DNA from: Pseudomonadota bacterium
Lineage (GTDB): Bacteria; Pseudomonadota; Gammaproteobacteria; Burkholderiales; Burkholderiaceae_C
Assembly (NCBI GenBank): GCA_020161145.1
Contig: JAIUPQ010000002.1
Location: forward strand, 532,821-596,820
DNA length: 64,000 nt
Direction: 5' to 3'
In this document: positions 30,208 through 38,993 of the stretch, one piece after another
How the letters are laid out: each line of letters opens with the position of its first letter
Numbering within the stretch: position 1 is the first letter of the stretch
Made by a program: the position numbers and the translations under genes
The notes under the pieces: generated by a model
What the model was told of the DNA's origin: nothing
The model's input: the letters and a program-made list of their open reading frames with translations, nothing else
The model's database searches: none

Positions 30208-30858
30208 ATGCACCACCTCTTCGTCTACGCCGACTCGCTCTCCTGGGGCATCGTGCCGCTGACGCGCGAGCGGCTGGCGTTTGCGGCGCGCTGGCCGGGC
30301 GTGCTCGAGGCCGGGCTGGCGGCCCAAGGCGTGCCCGCCCGCGTGACCGAAGACTGCCTCAACGGCCGCCGCACCGTCTGGGACGATCCGTTCAAGGCCG
30401 GGCGCAACGGCCTGGAGGGCTTGGCGCCGCGCATCGAGGCGCAGTCGCCGCTGGCGCTGGTGCTGCTGATGCTGGGCACCAACGACCTGCAATCCATGCA
30501 CCCGCACCATGCCTGGCATGCTGCGCAAGGCGTGGCGGCCTTGGTGCGCGCCATCCGCACCGCACCCATCGAGCCCACGATGCCGGTGCCGCCGGTGCTG
30601 GTCATTGCACCGCCGCCCATCACCCAGCCGGCCGGGCCCATCGCGCCCAAGTTTGCGGGCGGTGCTGCCAAAAGCCAGGGCCTGGCTGCGGCCTATGCCG
30701 AGGTCTGCGCCGAGCTGGGCTGCGCCTACTTCGATGCCGGCGCCGTGGTGCAGGCCAGTGCGCTGGATGGCGTGCACCTGGACGCCGCCGCCCACGTCGC
30801 ACTGGGCCAGGCCCTCACCCCGGTGGTGGCCGCCCTTGTTTCCTCCTCACCTCCTTGA
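30208..30858 (+). CDS. GDSL-family hydrolase (arylesterase-like)
   Basis: 216 residues. An SGNH/GDSL hydrolase with a changed nucleophile block YADSLSWG, block II DCLNGRRT (Gly/Asn), block III LMLGTNDLQ (Asn), and the block V Asp-x-x-His pair in DGVHLDAAAH. No signal peptide is apparent, so it is probably cytoplasmic. An alternative start is 21 bp upstream. It ends 7 bp before the fae-like gene, suggesting a shared transcript; its role in C1 metabolism is unknown. Confidence 0.85.
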   Translation: MHHLFVYADSLSWGIVPLTRERLAFAARWPGVLEAGLAAQGVPARVTEDCLNGRRTVWDDPFKAGRNGLEGLAPRIEAQSPLALVLLMLGTNDLQSMHPHHAWHAAQGVAALVRAIRTAPIEPTMPVPPVLVIAPPPITQPAGPIAPKFAGGAAKSQGLAAAYAEVCAELGCAYFDAGAVVQASALDGVHLDAAAHVALGQALTPVVAALVSSSPP

Positions 30859-30865
30859 GTTCACC

Positions 30866-31408
30866 ATGAGCAACACCCCCGTGTTTTGTGCCGGCGAAGC
30901 CACCGTGCTCGCCGCAGAGGGCCAGGCCACCGACGCCATGCCCGAAATCCTCATCGGCCGCACCGACGGCCCCGTCGGCCAGGCGTTTGCCAACCTGATG
31001 GCGCAGAGCAAAGGCCACACGGCCATGTTCGCCATCCGCGCCTGCAACCAGATGGTGCGCCCCGCCACCATGCTGGTGCCCAAGGTCACGCTCAAGGACA
31101 GCGTCAACATCGACCTCTTTGGCGGCGTGGTGCAAAGCGCCGTGGCCGACGCGGTGGTCGATGCGGTGGCCGAGGGCATCATTGCCAAGGCCCAGGTCAA
31201 CGAGCTGTGCATCGTCGCGCTGATGTGGATAGACCCGCGCTGCGCCGCCGATGCCAAGGCCGGCACGCTGGACAAGAAAGACATGTACCGCACCAACTAC
31301 GAGGCCATGAAGCTGGCACTCAAGCGGGCCTTGCACAACGAGCCTTCGATTGACGAATTGATTGCCAACCGCCACACCATCAAGCACGACATGGACGACT
31401 GGAGTTGA
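30866..31408 (+). CDS. Formaldehyde-activating enzyme family protein (Fae-like)
   Basis: 180 residues. Fae condenses formaldehyde with H4MPT to methylene-H4MPT. Family features are EILIGRTDGPVGQAFAN, MLVPKVTLKDSVNIDLFGG, AVAEGII and NYEAMKLALKRAL. By eye, the catalytic His of canonical Fae (in a VAHIDLIIG-like stretch) aligns with Met25 of DAMPEILIG, so this may be a Fae2/Fae3-type paralogue with altered activity. It lies in the operon with the GDSL gene and overlaps the pabBC gene by 4 bp. Confidence 0.85.
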   Translation: MSNTPVFCAGEATVLAAEGQATDAMPEILIGRTDGPVGQAFANLMAQSKGHTAMFAIRACNQMVRPATMLVPKVTLKDSVNIDLFGGVVQSAVADAVVDAVAEGIIAKAQVNELCIVALMWIDPRCAADAKAGTLDKKDMYRTNYEAMKLALKRALHNEPSIDELIANRHTIKHDMDDWS

Positions 31409-33213
31409 GCGCTTTTGCCCTGCTTGACGACAACCGCGCCGGCAGGGCGAGGCTCTACACCGCGCTGTCCCACGTGCACACCTGCGCGGACGCCGCCGGG
31501 CTCGAGGCCTGCTGGGCGCGGGTGGCGGCCGATCAGCAGCGCGGCCTGCACGCCGTGCTGCTGGCCGACTACGAATGGGGCGTGGCGCTGGCCGGCCTGC
31601 CCACGGCGGCGCCGGGCGCGCTGCGGGTGTTGATGTTCGGGCAACTGACCCACCTGGCGTTGGGCGCCATCGATGCCTGGCTGGCCGCGCAGGACGCCGG
31701 CGCCGCCGGGCCGACGCCGGCGGGTGCGCTGGGCCTGAACGCCAGCGTGGATGAGGCCCAGTTCATGGCGGCCATCGCGGCCATTCACGAGGCCATCCGC
31801 GATGGTGCCACCTACCAGATCAACTACACCTACCGCCTGAGCGGCCAGGCGCACGGCATGCCGGCGGCGCTCTACCGCCGGCTGCGCGCGCGCCAGCCGG
31901 TGGCCTATGGCGCCTTCATCGCGCTGCCCGGTGGCAGCCACGTGCTGTCGCTGTCGCCCGAGCTGTTCTTGCGCCATGCCGAAGGCGTGCTGACGGCCAG
32001 GCCCATGAAGGGCACGGCGGCGCGTGGCGGCGTGCTGGAGGCCGACAGCGAGACCGCGCGCGGCCTGCACTTCGACGACAAGAACCGCGCCGAGAACCTG
32101 ATGATCGTGGACTTGCTGCGCAACGACCTGGGCCGCGTGGCGCGGGTGGGCGGCGTGCGGGTGCCCGAGCTGTTCGCCGTGGAGCCTTACCGCACGGTGT
32201 TCCAGATGACCTCCACCATCGAGGCCGACCTGCGCCCCGGCGTGGGCATGCCCGAGCTGCTGCGGGCGCTGTTCCCCTGCGGCTCCATCACCGGCGCGCC
32301 CAAGCACGAAACCATGAAGCGCATCGCGGCGCTGGAGACCACGCCGCGCGGCCTGTATTGCGGTGCCATCGGCTGGGTGGATGCGCCCGCCGCCGGTGCG
32401 CGCTACTCCAGCGTGGGCGACTTCTGCCTCAGCGTGGCCATCCGCACGCTGACGCTGGCCGCGCCGGATGCCCAAGGCGCGCGCGCGCTGCGCCTGGGCA
32501 TAGGCGCCGGCATCACCATCGCCAGCGACGCTGGAGACGAGTACGCCGAGTGCCAGCTCAAGGCCCGCTTTCTGACTGGGCTGGACCCGGGGTTGGGCCT
32601 GATTGAAACCCTGCGCGTGCAAGATGGCGTGGCGCCGCTGCAGGCGCGCCACCGCGCCCGCATGGCCGCCAGCGCGCAGGCGCTGGGCCTGCCGTTTGAC
32701 GCGGCCCGCTTTGACGCCGTGCTGGCCGCCGCCGCGCCGCCAGCTGGCACGCACCGGGTGCGGCTGCTGCTTGAGGCGGCGGGTGGGTTGACGGCCCAGG
32801 CGGCACCACTGCCTGAGCTGCCCCCCGGGCCGCTGCGGCTGGTGTGGGCCGAGGCGCCGCTGGCGCCCACACCGCTGTCGGCCCACAAGACCACCCAGCG
32901 CGCCCACCACGATGCCGCCATTCGCGCGGCCGAGGCCCAGGGCGCGTTCGACACCCTCTACCTGAATGCCGCCGGCGACCTGGTGGAGGGCGCACGCAGC
33001 AGCGTGCTGGTGCGCGTGGACGGCCAGTGGCTGACGCCCCGCGTGGCCGATGGCGCACTGCCCGGCGTGATGCGCGCCGAGCTGCTGGCGCGCGGCTGGC
33101 CCGGCAGCGGCGAGCCCGTGCGCGAGGCTCATCTGCCGCGCGCCTGCTGGCAGCAGGCCGACGCCTGGGCCGTCTGCAACGCGCTGCGCGGCGTGCGGCT
33201 GGCGACGTTTTAG
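31405..33213 (+). CDS. pabB: Aminodeoxychorismate synthase component I fused to aminodeoxychorismate lyase (PabB-PabC)
   Basis: 602 residues in two parts. Residues about 1-385 are a chorismate-binding domain (RPMKGTAARG, FQMTSTIEADLRPG, GSITGAPKHETM). About 390-602 are a class IV aminotransferase/lyase domain with the PLP Lys in SAHKTTQRA and LVEGARSS. Together they make p-aminobenzoate from chorismate with a separate glutaminase. The TTG start overlaps the fae-like stop. p-Aminobenzoate is a precursor of both folate and H4MPT, which explains the position. Confidence 0.92.
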   Translation: MSAFALLDDNRAGRARLYTALSHVHTCADAAGLEACWARVAADQQRGLHAVLLADYEWGVALAGLPTAAPGALRVLMFGQLTHLALGAIDAWLAAQDAGAAGPTPAGALGLNASVDEAQFMAAIAAIHEAIRDGATYQINYTYRLSGQAHGMPAALYRRLRARQPVAYGAFIALPGGSHVLSLSPELFLRHAEGVLTARPMKGTAARGGVLEADSETARGLHFDDKNRAENLMIVDLLRNDLGRVARVGGVRVPELFAVEPYRTVFQMTSTIEADLRPGVGMPELLRALFPCGSITGAPKHETMKRIAALETTPRGLYCGAIGWVDAPAAGARYSSVGDFCLSVAIRTLTLAAPDAQGARALRLGIGAGITIASDAGDEYAECQLKARFLTGLDPGLGLIETLRVQDGVAPLQARHRARMAASAQALGLPFDAARFDAVLAAAAPPAGTHRVRLLLEAAGGLTAQAAPLPELPPGPLRLVWAEAPLAPTPLSAHKTTQRAHHDAAIRAAEAQGAFDTLYLNAAGDLVEGARSSVLVRVDGQWLTPRVADGALPGVMRAELLARGWPGSGEPVREAHLPRACWQQADAWAVCNALRGVRLATF

Positions 33214-33298
33214 ACGGCCTCGCTTGCGGCATAGTCGGCCCCTTGCGGCGGCCACCGGCCGCGCCCCCTTTTTGGCTTCTTGTTTTCAGAGGTGTTGT

Positions 33299-36200
33299 GT
33301 GTCGCTTCGTCTGACCCTTGCCGCATCCCTGGCCATGCTGGCCGCCCTGCCGGCCCAGGCCGCCAACGACTTGTGGCTGCGCCAAGCCGCCATCTCGCCC
33401 GACGGGCAGCAGATCGCCTTCACCTACCAGGGCAATCTGTTCGTGGTGCCCAGTGCCGGCGGCGCGGCGCGGGTGCTGGTGGCACATGGTGGCTACAGCA
33501 CGGCACCGCAGTGGTCGCCCGACGGCAGCCGCATCGCCTACGCCAGCGACGTCAACGGCAACTTCGACGTCTACAGCATCGGCGCCCAGGGCGGCGCCTC
33601 CACGCGGCTGACCACGCACTCGGCCAACGAGCAGCCGCTGGGCTTCACGCCCGATGGCCGCAGCGTGCTGTTCTCGGCCAAGCGCATGGACGCGGCCGGC
33701 AACGCCCAGTTCCCCACCCGGCTGATGAGCGAGGTCTACCGCGTCAGCGCCACCGAGGCCGGCGCGCGGCCCGTGCAGGTGCTGACCACGCCGGCGCTGG
33801 CTGCGCAGTACGCGCGCGACGGCCAGCGGCTGGTCTATGAAGACATCAAGGGCTACGAAGACCTGCACCGCAAACACCATGTCTCACCGGTGGCACACGA
33901 CGTGTGGCTGCTGGACGTGGCCAGCGGCAAGCACACCCGGCTGACCAGCTGGGGCGGCGAAAACCGCAACCCCGTCTGGGCACCCGACGAGCAAGGCATT
34001 TACTACCTCAGCGAGCAAAGCGGCACGCTGAACGTCTGGCAGATGCCGCTGGGCGACCCCAAGGCCGCCACGCAGGTGACCCGGTTCACGCGCAACCCGG
34101 TGCGCTTTTTGAGCGCGGCGCGCGACGGCACGCTGTGCTTTGTGCAGGACGGCAGCCTCTACACGCTCAAGCCCGGCGCCCAGCCGCAGCCGGTGGCGCT
34201 GACCATAGCCGCCGACACCCTGGCGCCGCGCGTGACGCACCAGAGCCTGACCAAGGGCGCCACCGAGTTCGCCGTCAGCCCCGACGGCAGCGAGGTGGCG
34301 TTCGTGCTGCGCGGCGAGGTGTTCGTAGCCTCCACCGAGTTTGGCGATACCCGCCGCATCACCACCACGCCGGGCGCCGAGCGCTCGGTGAGCTTCAGCC
34401 CCGACGGACGCCGGCTGCTGTTTGCCGGCGAGGCGGGCGGCTCATGGAACCTCTATGAGGCGGCGCTGCCGCCCGGCAAGGCCGGTCGCAAACAGGCCCC
34501 CAGCTTCTATGCGGCGGCCGAGGTGCCCGTGCGCACCCTGCTCAAGAACGGCCGCGAGAACTTCCAGCCGCAGTACTCACCCGACGGCAAAGAGGTGGCC
34601 TATCTGGAAAACCGCACCACCCTCAACGTGCTGAACCTGGCCAGCAGCGCCATCCGCACCGTGATGCCCGGTGAGATGAGCTACTCGTATGCCGACGGTG
34701 ACCAGTGGTTTGAATGGGCGCCCGATGGCCGCTCGCTGGTGACCACTTTTGTTGACCGCCACATCTGGGGCAGTGAGGTGGGCCTGGCCGACGCGCGCGG
34801 CGGCAAACCGCTGGTCAACCTCACGCAGAGCGGCTACACCGACATGATGCCCAAGCTGGCGCGGGGCGGGCAGGTGATGGTGTGGCTTAGCGACCGCGCC
34901 GGCCTGCATGGCACCAGCGGCTCCGCCCAGCAAGACGTGTTCGCCCAGTTCCTCAACCGCGAGGCCTATGAGCGCTACAACCTGAGCAAGAGCGAGTACG
35001 CGACCCTGGTCAAGCAGGAAGAGGCCGACAAGCCCGATGGCGATGCCAAAGAGGAGGGCAAAAAAGGCAAGGCCAAGGACGAAGATGCCATCACCCTGCC
35101 CAAGCCCACCGTCCTGGAGCTGGACGGGCGCGAGCAGCGCATCGAGCGGTTGACGCTGAACTCGGCCGACATCCGCGACATGGTGGTGACGCCCGACGGC
35201 GAGTCGCTGCTGTACCTGGCGCACACCGCCGACAGCGTGGACTTGTGGCGCGTCAAGCTGCGCGAGAAAACCGCCACCAAGGCCGCCAGCTTCCCGGCCG
35301 CGTCCGAGGACGAGCGCGGCGACGGGGCCGGTGGCATCGCGCTGCAACTGGACGCCAAGGGCGAGACGGGCTTTGTACTGGTGGGCGGCGCGCTGCACAA
35401 GTTCAAGCTGCCCAAGGAAGAGGGCGAGATCAAGCCCGAGGCGCTGGCCTTCAAGGCCGAGTTCGACGTGGACCACGCGGCCGAGCGCGCCGCCATGTTC
35501 GAGCACGTCTGGCGCCAGACCCGCGCCAAGCTCTACGTGGCCGACATGGGCGGCGTGGACTGGGACTATTACAAGCAGGTGTACGCGCGCTTCGTGCCCG
35601 GCATCGGCACCAGCCGCGACTTTGCCGACCTGCTGGCCGAGATGCTGGGCGAGCTCAACGTCTCGCACACCGGCTCGGGCTACCGGCCCAAGGCGGCCGG
35701 CGGCGACGCCACCGCCCAGTTGGGCCTGTTTGAAGACAGCGGCCACGGCGGTGACGGCATCAAAGTGGCCGAGGTCATCGCCGGCGGGCCGCTGGACCGG
35801 CCCAGCGTGCGGCTGCGCGCCGGCATGGTCATCGAGCGCATCGCCGGCAGCCCCGTGCAAGCCGGCCGGGCGTGGGACGCGCTGCTCAACCGCCAGGCCG
35901 GCCAGCGCATCGCGCTGGCGGTGTTCGACCCCGCCACCGGCCAGCGCTGGCAAGACGTGGTCAAACCCATTTCGGCCGGCGAGCAGGATGAGTTGCTGTA
36001 CCAGCGCTGGGTGCGCCAGCGCCGCGCGCAGGTGGACCAGCTCTCGGGTGGCCGCCTGGGCTATGTGCACGTGCGCGGCATGGACGACGACAGCTACCGC
36101 CAGGTGGTCTCCGAGGCGCTGGGCCGCGCCAGCGGCAAAGAGGGCCTGATCGTGGACACCCGCTTCAACGGCGGCGGCAACCTGCACGACGAGCTGGCCA

Positions 36201-36598
36201 CCTTCCTCAGTGGCCGGCGCTACCTGGAGTTCGTGCCGCGCGGCCAGTCACTGGGCTGGGAGCCCAGCACCCGCTGGACCCAGCCCTCGGTGGTGCTGGT
36301 CAGCGAAAGCAACTACTCCGACGCCCACCTCTTCCCCTGGGTCTACAAACACCAGCAGATCGGCAAGCTGGTGGGCATGCCCGTGGCCGGCACCGGCACC
36401 GCCGTCTGGTGGGAAACGCTGCAGGACGACGCCCTCTACTTCGGCATCCCCGAAGTGGGCTTTCGCGACGCCAAGGGCGAGTACATGGAAAAAGCCCTGG
36501 TCACGCCGGATGTGCTGGTGCCGCATGACCCGGCCGAACTGGCCAAGGGAAGGGATGCGCAGTTGGAGGCGGGGGTGAGGGTGTTGTTGGGGAGGTGA
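33299..36598 (+). CDS. Exported tricorn-like S41 family protease
   Basis: 1099 residues. A GTG start after AGAGG gives a clear signal peptide ending PAQAAND. Beta-propeller repeats of the TolB/WD40 type (AISPDGQQIAFTY, WSPDGSRIAY, FSPDGRRLL) fill about the first 600 residues, with a Lys/Glu-rich insert near 585. Then come the peptidase core, PDZ domain and C-terminal catalytic half. The tricorn pair appears as Ser789-His790 (NVSHTGSG), the likely nucleophile as Ser1007 (SNYSDAHLFPW), and a Glu in EYMEKALVTPD. The open frame runs 75 bp upstream without a good start. Likely periplasmic. Confidence 0.9.
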   Translation: MSLRLTLAASLAMLAALPAQAANDLWLRQAAISPDGQQIAFTYQGNLFVVPSAGGAARVLVAHGGYSTAPQWSPDGSRIAYASDVNGNFDVYSIGAQGGASTRLTTHSANEQPLGFTPDGRSVLFSAKRMDAAGNAQFPTRLMSEVYRVSATEAGARPVQVLTTPALAAQYARDGQRLVYEDIKGYEDLHRKHHVSPVAHDVWLLDVASGKHTRLTSWGGENRNPVWAPDEQGIYYLSEQSGTLNVWQMPLGDPKAATQVTRFTRNPVRFLSAARDGTLCFVQDGSLYTLKPGAQPQPVALTIAADTLAPRVTHQSLTKGATEFAVSPDGSEVAFVLRGEVFVASTEFGDTRRITTTPGAERSVSFSPDGRRLLFAGEAGGSWNLYEAALPPGKAGRKQAPSFYAAAEVPVRTLLKNGRENFQPQYSPDGKEVAYLENRTTLNVLNLASSAIRTVMPGEMSYSYADGDQWFEWAPDGRSLVTTFVDRHIWGSEVGLADARGGKPLVNLTQSGYTDMMPKLARGGQVMVWLSDRAGLHGTSGSAQQDVFAQFLNREAYERYNLSKSEYATLVKQEEADKPDGDAKEEGKKGKAKDEDAITLPKPTVLELDGREQRIERLTLNSADIRDMVVTPDGESLLYLAHTADSVDLWRVKLREKTATKAASFPAASEDERGDGAGGIALQLDAKGETGFVLVGGALHKFKLPKEEGEIKPEALAFKAEFDVDHAAERAAMFEHVWRQTRAKLYVADMGGVDWDYYKQVYARFVPGIGTSRDFADLLAEMLGELNVSHTGSGYRPKAAGGDATAQLGLFEDSGHGGDGIKVAEVIAGGPLDRPSVRLRAGMVIERIAGSPVQAGRAWDALLNRQAGQRIALAVFDPATGQRWQDVVKPISAGEQDELLYQRWVRQRRAQVDQLSGGRLGYVHVRGMDDDSYRQVVSEALGRASGKEGLIVDTRFNGGGNLHDELATFLSGRRYLEFVPRGQSLGWEPSTRWTQPSVVLVSESNYSDAHLFPWVYKHQQIGKLVGMPVAGTGTAVWWETLQDDALYFGIPEVGFRDAKGEYMEKALVTPDVLVPHDPAELAKGRDAQLEAGVRVLLGR

Positions 36599-36611
36599 GG
36601 TGGGCGCCCAG

Positions 36612-36725
36612 ATGTGCATAGAGGGTCTGAGTACTCTGCTATCCGTTACGCACGGTGTGTACGACCGCATGGACGAGGAAAGGCCGATGCCTGAAGTACT
36701 GGACGTTCACGCGGGAGTTGGCTGA
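36612..36725 (+). CDS. Possible small ORF upstream of the HEPN gene
   Basis: 37 codons beginning MCIEGLSTLL and ending HAGVG. No family recognised. Its stop overlaps the ATG of the next gene (TGATG), which suggests translational coupling, or it may be the remnant of a longer gene. It lies immediately after the tricorn-like gene, at the left edge of a stretch with visibly lower GC. Confidence 0.25.
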   Translation: MCIEGLSTLLSVTHGVYDRMDEERPMPEVLDVHAGVG

Positions 36726-37636
36726 TGGGCACCCACTTCGGATTTCTTGTTGAGTTGGATCGCCTGTGCTGGGACGGTGGCCAGATAGAGCCTCTGGATG
36801 GCCACGAGGCCACCGTCAGAGGCATTCTTGCCCATGATCGTCACTATGCGAATTGGTTTTATCCGCCTCTGGCACCGATATGTGGTGGCAGGGATCATGT
36901 TGCATCCAAGGAGCGCCCAACTATGCCGGCAACATTCAAGCTGCCGGCAACGCATGCGCTGACGTTGACGTGCCCACAAGCGGATGCCGATGCCGAGAGC
37001 TTCTTCATCGCGTTGTTCGGCATGCTCAAGGGGTTGCGTTTGCAACGCGAGGGCTGGCAGCACTTCAGTCGCTGTCCGACCAGGCCGGGGACATTGTGCG
37101 ACTTCACCGCTGACAGATCGGAAATCGCTCAAGCGCTCGGTTTGGCAATGGATTTCTGGAGACAGACAACAGAAATAGAGGTTCGCGGGCTCGCCTTTAA
37201 GGCCATCCATTGGCACCTTTTTGCGCAACTCTACCCTCACGACTTCGAACGTTTCAATGCCCAATACATGGCGTTGGACACCTGTTGGGCGCTGGCCCGG
37301 AGGAAGCTGAGGCTTACCGACAATGGGCACGGGAGCAGACCTTGTGCACTGTCCATGGCATTGAACCTTCAAACGCCTAGCTGGGCGAACTCCTCGAATG
37401 GGGCTACAGCGACCAGCTTGTCGAAGCGCCGCAATGCGCTGGTCCACGAAGCCAGCTATGCGGATGCACCCCTCGCTTTTGCCCATCCGCAGACCGAACT
37501 CAACATGGAGCGCGAGTTGACCAACTTCGTGGCGCGCTGCATTTTTGCGTTGCTCGGCGTTCAGAACGAATACACACGGTCACCGGTGAACCAGCGACAG
37601 GTCTGGGGCTTCGCGTTCGACGAATCGACTGACTGA
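36725..37636 (+). CDS. Hypothetical protein with HEPN-type RX4H motif
   Basis: 303 residues, no named family recognised. The C-terminal helical part contains KRRNALVHEASYAD, in which Arg236-x4-His241 with Asn after Arg has the form of the RX4-6H site of HEPN ribonucleases. The middle part is rich in aromatic and His residues (FKAIHWHLFAQLYPHDFERF). The first 66 residues look unrelated, and a second ATG at 36923 could be the true start. Codon use is less GC-rich than the neighbours. It lies beside a Fic-fold gene and a PIN toxin pair, so a defence or toxin role is possible but inferred. Confidence 0.6.
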   Translation: MGTHFGFLVELDRLCWDGGQIEPLDGHEATVRGILAHDRHYANWFYPPLAPICGGRDHVASKERPTMPATFKLPATHALTLTCPQADADAESFFIALFGMLKGLRLQREGWQHFSRCPTRPGTLCDFTADRSEIAQALGLAMDFWRQTTEIEVRGLAFKAIHWHLFAQLYPHDFERFNAQYMALDTCWALARRKLRLTDNGHGSRPCALSMALNLQTPSWANSSNGATATSLSKRRNALVHEASYADAPLAFAHPQTELNMERELTNFVARCIFALLGVQNEYTRSPVNQRQVWGFAFDESTD

Positions 37637-37717
37637 CCCCGGTGGCTTTCGTCGCCGACTGGTGATCGCCACTTTGCATGTAGGCCCCTGTCAACGGCGA
37701 CAACTTGGACTCATGCG

Positions 37718-38977
37718 TTGGCGCCCATCAGATCGTCGGCACCCACGCTGGAAGGATCGCACTTGCACCTCCGCCTGCCATTGGCCACGGGTGGCGCGGC
37801 AGCCCTGTCTTCCGCACGGGCGCCGTTGCAACCCCCCACGCAGGACGACATTCCCGTCTCTACTGAGGGGTCGGACATCCGTGCCTATGTGTCCCAACCT
37901 CGCCACCAGCGCAGCCCGGTCGGTTACCAACTGCCGTTTCTGGAGCGCTACCACCCAAACCACACGTTCTACCTGCCGCAGGGCTTGCGCGAGCAGCTCC
38001 ACGCCCTGGGTCGCTCGCCAGCGGATCACACGCCGGCGGGCACCTTCGCCAAAGACATCCTCAACCGGTTGCTGGTCTATCTGTCCTGGGCCTCGTCGCA
38101 TCTGGAGGGCAATACCTACAGCCGTCTGGATACCGAGCGGCTGATCGAGTATGGCCAGGCCGCCGAGGGCAAGGATGCGCTGGAGACGCAGGTGATCCTG
38201 AACCACAAGCAGGCCATCGAGTATCTGGTGCTGACCCCCGAGCATGCCTGCGTGCAAACCGACACCTTGATTGCGCTGCATGCGTTCCTGTCGGACGGCC
38301 TGATGGCAGACCCGGCAGCCGTCGGCCGCATCCGGCGCCGTGCCGTGGAGATCGGCGGTAGCGTGTACCTGCCGATTGCCCTGCCGCAGCGGCTGGAGAC
38401 GTTGCTTGGCATCGTGGTGCAGATGGCCGCAGAGATCACCGACCCGTTCGAGCAGGCCTTCTTCCTGATGGTGCATCTGCCCTACCTGCAGCCCTTCGAG
38501 GACGTGAACAAACGCGTGTCGCGCCTGGCGGCCAACATCCCGTTCATTCGCCACAACCTCAGTCCGCTGTCCTTCATCGACGTGCCGCAGCAGACCTATG
38601 TGAACGCCATGCTCGGGGTCTACGAGCTGAACCGGGTGGAGTTGCTGCGCGACGTGTTTGTCTGGGCCTATGAACGCTCATGCCAGCGGTATGTGGCCGT
38701 CAGGCAGAACCTGGTGCCCCCAGACCTCTTTCGGCTGCGCTATCGGCAGGCACTGGCCGAGGTGGTCGCTGCCATCGTGCGGCAAGGTGAGGCGGCGACG
38801 CCGCAGACCGTCAGGGACAAGATTCCGCTCTCGGTTCCGCTGGCGCAGCAGGATCATTTCACCCACCTGGTGCTGGCCGAGTTCGCGGCGCTGCATGTGG
38901 GCAATATGGTGCGGTTTGGCATACGGCCGCTGGAGTTCTCGGCCTGGCAACGTCGTCATCAAGGTGGCGTGTCGTGA
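37718..38977 (+). CDS. Fic-family protein with altered catalytic motif
   Basis: 419 residues from a TTG start (start uncertain; another in-frame TTG lies at 37826). The N-terminal inhibitory-helix motif of class II Fic proteins appears as SSHLEGN (126-132). The core motif HPFx(D/E)GNGRxxR is changed to QPFEDVNKRVSR (258-269): the catalytic His is Gln and the glycines are lost. Classical AMP transfer is therefore unlikely, though Fic enzymes with other chemistry exist. A winged-helix-like C-terminus (TPQTVRDKIPLSVPL) follows. Converges on the PIN toxin gene. Confidence 0.82.
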   Translation: MAPIRSSAPTLEGSHLHLRLPLATGGAAALSSARAPLQPPTQDDIPVSTEGSDIRAYVSQPRHQRSPVGYQLPFLERYHPNHTFYLPQGLREQLHALGRSPADHTPAGTFAKDILNRLLVYLSWASSHLEGNTYSRLDTERLIEYGQAAEGKDALETQVILNHKQAIEYLVLTPEHACVQTDTLIALHAFLSDGLMADPAAVGRIRRRAVEIGGSVYLPIALPQRLETLLGIVVQMAAEITDPFEQAFFLMVHLPYLQPFEDVNKRVSRLAANIPFIRHNLSPLSFIDVPQQTYVNAMLGVYELNRVELLRDVFVWAYERSCQRYVAVRQNLVPPDLFRLRYRQALAEVVAAIVRQGEAATPQTVRDKIPLSVPLAQQDHFTHLVLAEFAALHVGNMVRFGIRPLEFSAWQRRHQGGVS

Positions 38978-38993
38978 TCGCCTGAAGTTGACC

